Shown one piece after another: positions 34,500 to 41,137 of a stretch of 64,000 nucleotides of DNA. The stretch spans positions 121,491 to 185,490 of the forward strand of contig NZ_BDAU01000021.1 of the NCBI RefSeq assembly GCF_001612615.1, given 5' to 3'. The notes beneath the pieces were generated by a model, which had not been told where the DNA came from, made no database searches, and saw only the letters and a program-made list of their open reading frames with translations. This DNA is from Nocardia amikacinitolerans NBRC 108937. GTDB lineage: Bacteria; Actinomycetota; Actinomycetes; Mycobacteriales; Mycobacteriaceae. Each line of letters opens with the position of its first letter. Positions within the stretch are counted from its first letter, which is position 1. Position numbers and translations under genes: made by a program.

Positions 34500-35732
34500 T
34501 CAGACGGGTGTAGCGCCGACGCGTTGAGCGAATCGGCCGAGGTCACCTGTCGTCAGGTCACGTCGGGCCTTGCGCATCATGTGGCCCACCAACTCGCGGA
34601 CGATGGACATGCCGCGCACATGCTGCTGCGCGGCGTGCTCGGCGCGCAGCAGCGCGTTCAGTGACTGTCGATAGTCTCGACGCAGCGCGTGTGCGCGGCC
34701 GACTTCGATGAAGTACTGCGCCCTGCGCCCCGCCGCTGGGAGGGTTTCCGGGTTCAGTCGCGACGCCAGCTCGAGCGTCTCGCCTGGCTCCCGTCGCTCC
34801 ATCGCCGACGACATCCGCCAGAGCTCCACGTTCGCGGGCCCGAACGTCGGGTTCCGCAGGATCGACGTACCGGCCTGCGCGGTCGCGAGCCTGCGCGCTT
34901 GGTTCGCCGCCTCATCGAGGTGTGCGTTCGGGTCGCCGCCCAACGCTGAGGTCACGAGCGACGCCTGAAGGTGCAGCATGCCCAGCGTCTCTATCTCCCC
35001 CTTCATGCGTGCGTCGGATTCGAGCCGATCGGCGGTCGACTCGACGCACTCGAGCGCGGCGGACCATGAACCAGGCCGTGCGAACAGGACCTGGCTGCGG
35101 TTGAACGCCGCCGATGCGAACGCCGCTGTACCGCCAACGTGTTCGGCCGCCTTGTCCGCTTCCTGCGTCGCGGTCCACGAAAGCGCCGGATAGCCACGGG
35201 CTTTCAACGCTGCTGCGGTGGTGTGAGCGATGGCCGCCAAGATGTCCCACGCCCGCTCCTGCTCAGCGCCCTTGGCGTCGCGGGTGTGGCGGTAGCAGTC
35301 GTTCAACATCGGGGCGAGCATCGGCCCGAGAGAGGCATAGTCGCATGCGATTCGCAGTTGCGTCGCCCGGGTGACGTCCTGAGTGAGCTGATCGAGGCTG
35401 CGGGGTCGCTCGGTTTGCGTGACGTTTCCTGCTGTCCAGATCGCAGTCTCGATGTCGGGCACCGCTGTGTGGAAACGTTCAACCGACCGATCGAACCGGT
35501 CGTGATCGTGCCCGGTCAGATCGCCGATGTTGACATCGAGAGCTAGGGCGAGCGCGTGCAGTACCTTGCGCGAATCGACGGGACGTTCCCCGTTCTCGTA
35601 TTTCGCGATCGCCCCACGTGACAACCCAACAAGGTCGGCGAGTAGCTGCTGGGACATGCCGCGGCGACGACGGATGACGTGCACCTGCTGACCGACGTAG
35701 TGATCGTGGTCCTGATCTGCGGTTTCGCTCAT
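34500..35732 (-). CDS. XRE-family helix-turn-helix regulator with helical C-terminal domain
   Basis: 410 residues from ATG 35732 (AGGGAGAG upstream). Residues about 14-75 are an XRE helix-turn-helix (GQQVHVIRRRRGMSQQLLAD then LVGLSRGAIAKYENGERPV). The rest (about 100-410) is all helical with TPR-like spacing, as in actinobacterial regulators that sense a ligand or peptide. It is divergent from the 35985-36975 gene group, with about 250 bp between, so it probably controls that group and itself. The ligand is unknown. Confidence 0.85.
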   Translation of the reverse strand: MSETADQDHDHYVGQQVHVIRRRRGMSQQLLADLVGLSRGAIAKYENGERPVDSRKVLHALALALDVNIGDLTGHDHDRFDRSVERFHTAVPDIETAIWTAGNVTQTERPRSLDQLTQDVTRATQLRIACDYASLGPMLAPMLNDCYRHTRDAKGAEQERAWDILAAIAHTTAAALKARGYPALSWTATQEADKAAEHVGGTAAFASAAFNRSQVLFARPGSWSAALECVESTADRLESDARMKGEIETLGMLHLQASLVTSALGGDPNAHLDEAANQARRLATAQAGTSILRNPTFGPANVELWRMSSAMERREPGETLELASRLNPETLPAAGRRAQYFIEVGRAHALRRDYRQSLNALLRAEHAAQQHVRGMSIVRELVGHMMRKARRDLTTGDLGRFAQRVGATPV

Positions 35733-35984
35733 GTTCGTGCTCTCCCTCTGCGGCACGGTCTATTCCAATGCTAGAGGGATCAGATGTTGTCCCGCGGCGG
35801 GACAGTTTCGGTTGTGCAAAGTCTGATCCTGGTTCCCGCACACCGGCGCTGGACCGCAGGCGAATTCCTCTATCTCGTCTCGGATACGTGAACCGGCCGC
35901 ACGGGAGGGCGTGTTGGGCTTTACAGCCCGGCGCGGTCGGACCGGCGTCGGTGTGCTCCTAACCGTCGCAGGGGAGAGGCACGA

Positions 35985-36164
35985 ATGTCGTCGCTGATGG
36001 ACCGCGTACAGAAGTGGGAAACCGAACACCGGGACTGTGCAAGTCCGCCGACCGTCATGGACTGCGCGCGTGCCGCACTGGTGTTGTCGCGGCACGCCGA
36101 ACACGGTCCGCGCTGTCGCCAGTATCTGGCGGCGCTCGCCTGTGTCTCGACGGTCCTGGACTGA
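35985..36164 (+). CDS. Small Cys/His-rich protein (59 aa)
   Basis: A 59-residue protein from ATG 35985, with GGGGAG nine nucleotides upstream. It has four cysteines and three histidines (HRDC, DC, SRHAEHGPRC, LAC), a pattern that could bind a metal, and a helical middle (VMDCARAALVLSRHAEH). It lies five bases ahead of the next gene, so the two are surely cotranscribed. Not recognised as a named family. It shares the divergent promoter region with the XRE regulator. Confidence 0.65.
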   Translation: MSSLMDRVQKWETEHRDCASPPTVMDCARAALVLSRHAEHGPRCRQYLAALACVSTVLD

Positions 36165-36169
36165 AAGCC

Positions 36170-36667
36170 ATGCCGGAGAGCACCGTTCGGACGGCCGCCT
36201 ACGGTTCGCGGCCGACGCTTCCGGGATGGCGTGAACTCTCTGCCGCGTTCCGCGGCGTGGCCGGGCATCGGCCCGGCGATCACCTCGTGTTGCGCTGGTC
36301 GCACGCGCTGGCTCACCTGCACCGAACCCGAAACACTGATCCGGCCAGGCTGAGCCGGATCGACTCCCGCCGCGACGAACTGCGCACCCTGATCGACGGC
36401 TCGGTGATCGTCCACATTCAACCGCGCCAGCCCTGGTCGCAATCGACCGGCTACGGCCCAACGGTCGACGACATGGCCGCCGCATATGTCGCCGCCGAAC
36501 TCGTCCTCGCCACCGACCACACCGCCGACGAACTGCACCGAGCGTGGTCGCACGTTGGCTACCTCGCCACCCGCTGGGCCGATCTCGTCACCGAAGCCGT
36601 CGACGGTCAGCGCACGATGCCACCCCGTCCACCCGTTGACGACTTCACTCGGGAGACTGCGAAATGA
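36170..36667 (+). CDS. DUF4254-like protein
   Basis: 165 residues from ATG 36170. The centre (LRWSHALAHLHRTRNTDPA, then RLSRIDSRRDELRTLIDG) and the helical part TVDDMAAAYVAAELVL...DELHRAWSHVGYLATRWADLV match my recollection of the DUF4254 pattern: a short all-helical domain found in actinobacteria beside XRE regulators. Function is unknown in the family. It overlaps the next gene by four bases (ATGA). Confidence in the gene is high; in the family name, moderate. Confidence 0.7.
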   Translation: MPESTVRTAAYGSRPTLPGWRELSAAFRGVAGHRPGDHLVLRWSHALAHLHRTRNTDPARLSRIDSRRDELRTLIDGSVIVHIQPRQPWSQSTGYGPTVDDMAAAYVAAELVLATDHTADELHRAWSHVGYLATRWADLVTEAVDGQRTMPPRPPVDDFTRETAK

Positions 36668-36975
36668 CTCTGCTGCAATACGATCCACTCGTCATGGCCG
36701 CCTTCGCCATGGTGATCGCCGCCATTCTCGCCATCGGACTGCGCGCCGAGGACGAGCCGCCGAGACCGAGCGTGCGACAGATCCAGGACCGCCTCGCCCG
36801 CCAGGGCTACCGCATTGCGTCGGATCGAAACCCCGGCGCGCACCGCGTGTCCGCTTCGGTCGGCTCGCGGCACGGTCTGCTTCGCGGGCGCGGGACCGCG
36901 ACGATGGTGTCCGGCGGAGGTCGCCGCGGCCTGGCAAGCGTCGAGCCGCGCCCGTACCGCGCCTCGGGGCGGTGA
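36664..36975 (+). CDS. Small membrane-anchored hypothetical protein (103 aa)
   Basis: Starts at ATG 36664 overlapping the stop of the DUF4254-like gene. Residues about 10-27 are one hydrophobic helix (MAAFAMVIAAILAIGL); the rest is basic and Arg/Gly-rich and presumably cytoplasmic. The C-terminal part has low information content and could be out of frame after an indel. Third and last member of the short operon divergent from the XRE regulator. No family recognised. Confidence 0.5.
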   Translation: MTLLQYDPLVMAAFAMVIAAILAIGLRAEDEPPRPSVRQIQDRLARQGYRIASDRNPGAHRVSASVGSRHGLLRGRGTATMVSGGGRRGLASVEPRPYRASGR

Positions 36976-37034
36976 CGAACGCGGCTCGATGGAACAAGCT
37001 CAGCGCGCCTCGAAGTTCGGGCGCGATCCGAAAC

Positions 37035-37814
37035 TCAGAGGGGCAGCTTGCGGAAGAGGGGGCGGGGGATGTGGCGGAGGATGGACATGAGATAGCGGAC
37101 GGGGCCGGGGGCCCAGATGAGGTCCTTGCCCTTTTCGGAGGCCGTTACCGCGAGTGCCGCCACTTCTTCCTTGTCGACGGTGAAGGGGGCTTCCTTGGCG
37201 CCGGTGGCCTTCCAGTGGTCAAGGGTGGTCTTGGTGCGCACCTGGCCGGGGCGGATGACGAGGACGCGGGGCCCGAAGGGGCGCAGCGCCTCGCCGAGGC
37301 CGAGGTAGAAGCCGTCCAGGCCGGCCTTGGTCGACCCGTAGACGAAGTTGGAGCGGCGCACCCGCTCACCGGCCACCGAGGACATGGCGATGATGCGCCC
37401 GTACCCCTGCGCCTTCATCTTCTCTCCAACCAGCACGCCGACGGAAACCGCGGCGGTGTAGTTGATTCCGGCGATCTGCACGGCCTTGCGCTGGTCCTGC
37501 CACAGCTGTTCGGCGTCGCCGAGCATGCCGAAGGCCACGATGGCGACGTCCACGTCACCGCCGGCCCAGGCCGCGTCGATCACCTTCGGGTGCGAGTCGG
37601 TGTCGAGCGCGTCGAAGTCGACGACCTCGACCTTGTTCGCACCGGCGGCCTCCATCTGAGCCACCGCGCCCGCGCGCAGTGGATCGTTGGGCAGGGTCGC
37701 GAGGATGATCCGCGCCGGCCCCTTCTTCAGGTACTCGGCACAGATCGCGAGCCCGATCTCCGAGGTGCCGCCCAGCAGCAGGATGGTCTGCGGGTTGCCT
37801 ACGGCATTGATCAC
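37035..37814 (-). CDS. dprE2: Decaprenylphosphoryl-2-keto-ribose reductase DprE2
   Basis: 259 residues from GTG 37814, overlapping the dprE1 stop (GTGA). Short-chain dehydrogenase that reduces the 2-keto intermediate made by DprE1 to decaprenyl-phospho-arabinose, the only arabinose donor for arabinan. Motifs: cofactor loop LLLGGTSEIGLAI, ...SMSSVAGERVRRSNFVYGSTKAG (Ser, Tyr-x3-Lys catalytic set) and IRPGQVRTK. The size is close to M. tuberculosis DprE2 (254). A longer frame reaching 38510 is an alternative frame through dprE1 and is not real. Confidence 0.95.
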   Translation of the reverse strand: MINAVGNPQTILLLGGTSEIGLAICAEYLKKGPARIILATLPNDPLRAGAVAQMEAAGANKVEVVDFDALDTDSHPKVIDAAWAGGDVDVAIVAFGMLGDAEQLWQDQRKAVQIAGINYTAAVSVGVLVGEKMKAQGYGRIIAMSSVAGERVRRSNFVYGSTKAGLDGFYLGLGEALRPFGPRVLVIRPGQVRTKTTLDHWKATGAKEAPFTVDKEEVAALAVTASEKGKDLIWAPGPVRYLMSILRHIPRPLFRKLPL

Positions 37815-39292
37815 TGAAGCTCCAGCCTTCTCGCCATATCGGACATGAAAACGCCTGTGGGATCGACACTTCGGCGGACCTTGATCCACTCGTCGATCCG
37901 CGGGTACATCTTGTGGAAGGTCTCGGCGGTGGTGCGCGAGTCCTTGCCGGTGTAGAGCCGTCCGCCGAATTCGAGCACCCGGCGGTCCAACTGGGTCACG
38001 AACTCGTTGAGTCCCGGCGTGATCGGGAAGTCCAGGCAGACGTTCCAGCCGGGCATCGGGAAGCTCAGCGGCGCCTGGTTGCCCTGCCCGAAGTACTTGA
38101 AAACGTTGAGGAACGAATAGAAGCCGGACCCCTGGATATCGATCAGGATCTGCTTGAACTCGTTCACGGCCTCGGGCGGCACCACGAACTGGTACTGCAG
38201 GAAGCCTCGCGAACCGTAGGCGCGGTTCCACTCGCCGAGCATGTCGAGCGGGTGGTAGAAGGCCGTCAGGTTCTGCGGCTTCTGCCGGTAGGTCGCGCCC
38301 TTGCGGTACCAGACCTCCGTCGCCAGCGTGAAGGTCTGCTTGTTGAGCAGTCCGTTCGGGAAGACGTCGGGGAAGGTCAGGAACGTCTTGCCGGTGAACC
38401 CGAGCGGATTCTTGCGCAGCTTCTTGGGCAGTTCGTCCAGCTTGGCCAGCGAGCCCCGGGAGATCACCGCGCGGCCCAGCTTGGGCATCGGGCTGATCGC
38501 GTCGAACCACGCCGAGCTGTACTCGTAGCGGTCCTCCGAGCCGTCGCTGTGGAAGGCGATGGTCTCGTCCAACCCGGCCGTCACATCACCGTCGGCGATG
38601 AAGTACGCGGTCTCCGTCGGCGTCATCTCGATGGTGGCGCGCAGGATGATGCCGGTCAGTCCGCAGCCGCCGATGGTGGCCCAGAACAGCTTGGCGTTCT
38701 TCTTCGGCGTGATGTGCTGGACGGTGCCGTCGGCGGTGAGCAGCTCCATCGAACGCACGTGGTTGCCGAAGCTGCCCGCGCTGTGATGGTTCTTGCCGTG
38801 GATATCGGAGCCGATCGCGCCGCCGATGGTGACCTGCCTGGTGCCGGGCAGCACCGGGACCCACAGGCCGAACGGCAGCGCCGCCTTCATCAGCTGGTCG
38901 AGGTTCACGCCCGCGTCCACGTCGACCAGGCGGGTGTCGCGGTCGATGCGGTGGATCTTGTTCAGCGCGGTCATGTCGACGACGAGGCCGCCCGCGTTCT
39001 GGGCGTTGTCGCCGTAGGAACGGCCTAGCCCGCGCGCGATCACGCCGCGGCGTAGATGGGCGGGCTTGCCGTCGTTGTCCTCGGCGACCATGGCGACGGC
39101 CTTGGCGATCACTTCCGGATCGCTGGTCGAGAGCACTTCGGCGGAGGTTGGCGCGGTGCGACCCCACCCGGTCAGTGCCTGGGTCCGGGTCGGCAGCGCG
39201 AAGCTGTCGGCGCTCGCAGCGCCGTTGTCGGTGCTACCTGCGGTCCCGCTGACACCGTTCGTCGTGGTGGCGGTCGAAGCTTTCGTGGACAT
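37811..39292 (-). CDS. dprE1: Decaprenylphosphoryl-beta-D-ribose 2'-oxidase DprE1
   Basis: About 493 residues. FAD-dependent oxidase of the VAO fold: ARGLGRSYGDNAQNAGG and LPGTRQVTIGGAIGSDIHGKNHH bind FAD, and the substrate domain has YSSAWFDA and MPGWNVCLDFPI. The cysteine in that last motif (about residue 419) corresponds to Cys387 of M. tuberculosis DprE1, the target of benzothiazinones. It oxidises decaprenyl-phospho-ribose; DprE2 then reduces the product. The start is uncertain: ATG 39292, 39298 or 39337 all give a Ser/Thr-rich N-terminal tail of about 40 residues before LTGWGRTAP, where the mycobacterial protein has about a dozen. Confidence 0.95.
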   Translation of the reverse strand: MSTKASTATTTNGVSGTAGSTDNGAASADSFALPTRTQALTGWGRTAPTSAEVLSTSDPEVIAKAVAMVAEDNDGKPAHLRRGVIARGLGRSYGDNAQNAGGLVVDMTALNKIHRIDRDTRLVDVDAGVNLDQLMKAALPFGLWVPVLPGTRQVTIGGAIGSDIHGKNHHSAGSFGNHVRSMELLTADGTVQHITPKKNAKLFWATIGGCGLTGIILRATIEMTPTETAYFIADGDVTAGLDETIAFHSDGSEDRYEYSSAWFDAISPMPKLGRAVISRGSLAKLDELPKKLRKNPLGFTGKTFLTFPDVFPNGLLNKQTFTLATEVWYRKGATYRQKPQNLTAFYHPLDMLGEWNRAYGSRGFLQYQFVVPPEAVNEFKQILIDIQGSGFYSFLNVFKYFGQGNQAPLSFPMPGWNVCLDFPITPGLNEFVTQLDRRVLEFGGRLYTGKDSRTTAETFHKMYPRIDEWIKVRRSVDPTGVFMSDMARRLELQ

Positions 39293-39354
39293 CGGCATAG
39301 AGGCTACAGGCATGACGGCCGGACGGGTCGATGTCACCGTACTCGTGAGTATGG

Positions 39355-39417
39355 GCGTACCTCCGCATCCGCTCCGGCCATGCGCGGACCGAGGGCGGAC
39401 TTCGTCCGGCAGCGCCT
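39355..39417 (+). repeat. Dispersed 65-bp repeat, plus orientation
   Basis: Single copy of the GCGTACCTCCGCATCCGCTC-type core followed by a GGCGGACTTCGTCCGGCAGCG tail, in the dprE1/gtrA divergent region. Related copies lie at 29164-29335 and, inverted, at 40199-40263. Confidence 0.7.
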
Positions 39418-39473
39418 ATTGGGCGTACCCACTGGGATGGGTCTGCGAGGCCGTTCCCATTACGCTCGTGCGC

Positions 39474-39929
39474 GTGCAAGCCGAACCCCACCTTCCGCTC
39501 CCGGCCGAACTGCCACTGGTCGACGAGCCCGGCGGTACCGATGTCGACCTGAAGACGCAGATCATCCGGTTCACTCTGACCGGCGGACTGTCGGCACTCG
39601 TGGACTTCGGGTTGTACGTCCTGCTGCTGAACGTGCTCGGCCTGCCGGTCTCGGTCGCCAAGTCCATCGGCTTCATCGCGGGCACCACCACGGCATACCT
39701 GATCAACCGCAGGTGGACGTTCCAGGCGCCGCCGAGCCGCGCCCGCTTCGCCGCCGTCGTCGCGCTGTACGCCACCACCTTCGCCGTGCAGGTCGGCATC
39801 AACCAGGTGCTGTACTACGCGATCGGCGAGCAGTGGTGGCGGGTGCCGCTGGCGTTCGTCGTCGCGCAGGGCACCGCGACCGTCATCAACTTCGTCGTGC
39901 AGCGCCTGGTGATCTTCAAGATCCACTGA
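39474..39929 (+). CDS. GtrA-family membrane protein (Rv3789-like)
   Basis: 151 residues from GTG 39474 (GTG 39468 also possible). Four hydrophobic helices and the GtrA-family signatures IRFTLTGGLSALVDFGLYVLL, TTTAYLINRRWTF and GTATVINFVVQRLVIFKI near the C-terminus. Rv3789 of M. tuberculosis lies next to dprE1 in the same way. It has been proposed to move decaprenyl-phospho-arabinose across the membrane or to recruit AftA; that debate is not settled. It is divergent from dprE1 and flanked on both sides by copies of the dispersed repeat. Confidence 0.9.
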   Translation: MQAEPHLPLPAELPLVDEPGGTDVDLKTQIIRFTLTGGLSALVDFGLYVLLLNVLGLPVSVAKSIGFIAGTTTAYLINRRWTFQAPPSRARFAAVVALYATTFAVQVGINQVLYYAIGEQWWRVPLAFVVAQGTATVINFVVQRLVIFKIH

Positions 39930-40139
39930 CGCCGAGAACTGAGGCCGACCGGGCGCCCCGAGACGGAGACCTTCGTCAGCTACCGCCGGAGCGTAGGAGA
40001 AGGTTCGCCCAGCCGGACGGACCCCGTCGAGACCACTCGTGGCCGCGAAGGCAGAGGTTCCGCCAGGGGACGGGCCGCAAGCAGTCTCTCGTCAAGCTGC
40101 ACGGCCAGCGAAGGCGGACGCATGCTGAATAACGCTGCT
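39930..40139. other. Non-coding spacer after gtrA
   Basis: About 210 bases with no credible gene. Several GAAGG/GGCGGAC-type stretches look like worn copies of the dispersed repeat that follows. Confidence 0.4.
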
Positions 40140-40263
40140 GGACTCAGTCCGTCATGAGCCCGCACGTGGGCCGAGCGGAGGCGGAGATACGCCAAGGAGG
40201 CGCCCGTCGGACGCAGTCCGTCCTCAGCCCCGCGCACGGCCGGAGCCGATGCGGAGGTACGCC
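40140..40263 (-). repeat. Two dispersed repeats, minus orientation
   Basis: A diverged unit (40140-40192) and a good unit (40199-40263) of the family at 39355 and 29164, read on the minus strand. The good unit runs right up to the stop codon of the gene ending at 40263. Confidence 0.7.
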
Positions 40264-40907
40264 TACGCGAGCACCGGCGCCGACTCCGGCAGGTCCGCGA
40301 GTTCGGCTCGGGCTTGCGCTTTCACACCGAAGTAGTCGCCGCCCTTGGCCCGCACGTTGTCGGTGCCCCACTCCCGCTGCTCGCGTTCCGCGGGTACGAG
40401 GTGCGGAATGTGCTTGCGGCAGTGGATGTATGCCTCTTCGACGTCGACCACGACCCAGAGTTCCGCGGCCCTTCCCTTGACGTTCGAGGGTAGGTCGGGC
40501 ACTGTGCGCCGTAGCGCTTCGTCCTCCACGATGCGGGCCGACCCGTTGATGTGTAGGCCGATGAGATCGCGCACGAAATCGATTAGCAGGATGCCTACGT
40601 GCGGGTTCTCCAGAATATTGCCGAGACTGGCCATCACGCCGTTGCCGCGGTACTCGGGATAAGCGACCGTACGGTCGTCGATCACATGCAGAAATCCGGG
40701 TGGACCGGCGCGGAAACTGTTGTCGCACTCGCCGTGTTTGTCGGCGGTGGCGATGAACGCCATGTCCATCCTGCCGATGAATTCGATCATCGTCTCGTTG
40801 AGTCGATCGACCACCTGATCTGCGTAGAACCGTTCGGCTCTGCCCTGTGTACCGTGTCTTTCCTGTAGTTCGTGCTCGCCGTCGCTGCCACAACGTGTAC
40901 CGGGCAT
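40263..40907 (-). CDS. Pyridoxamine 5'-phosphate oxidase-fold protein
   Basis: 214 residues from ATG 40907 (GAGGGGG upstream). Split beta-barrel with FIGRMDMAFIATADKHGECD near the front, FLHVIDDRTVAYPEYRGNGVM and a middle GILLIDFVRDLIGLHINGSARIV. Members of this fold bind FMN or F420, or have lost the cofactor, and often reduce small substrates. The C-terminal AYIHCRKHIPHLVP is typical of the larger actinobacterial group of these proteins. No reaction can be assigned. It follows the molybdenum enzyme gene region but is not closely coupled to it. Confidence 0.82.
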   Translation of the reverse strand: MPGTRCGSDGEHELQERHGTQGRAERFYADQVVDRLNETMIEFIGRMDMAFIATADKHGECDNSFRAGPPGFLHVIDDRTVAYPEYRGNGVMASLGNILENPHVGILLIDFVRDLIGLHINGSARIVEDEALRRTVPDLPSNVKGRAAELWVVVDVEEAYIHCRKHIPHLVPAEREQREWGTDNVRAKGGDYFGVKAQARAELADLPESAPVLA

Positions 40908-41137
40908 CGAGCCCCCTCTGATCGCCGGAATCCGGGGTACCGCGCGACTCGACGCTGAACCGCGACTTGACCGAAATCCTGTCCATTTTAATGGGATCGG
41001 GCATGGCAAATCTACGAAACCGACAACGAGGATGCACTGAATACGGAGTTAGCGCAAGGCTTTCCACAAGTTTGCCGCATTCCGACCGACCGGAATTGTT
41101 TCCGATCGGTCGGCACCACCGGCGGCGGCGGGCGATT

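Noticed and set aside
33580..36975. VapC toxin partner for the VapB-like gene
   Set aside because: No PIN-domain pattern is present on either strand next to it; the downstream sequence is aftA.
37035..38510. Apparent fusion of DprE2 with 230 extra N-terminal residues
   Set aside because: The extra part is dprE1 sequence read in the wrong frame; the GTG at 37814 overlapping the dprE1 stop is the sensible start.
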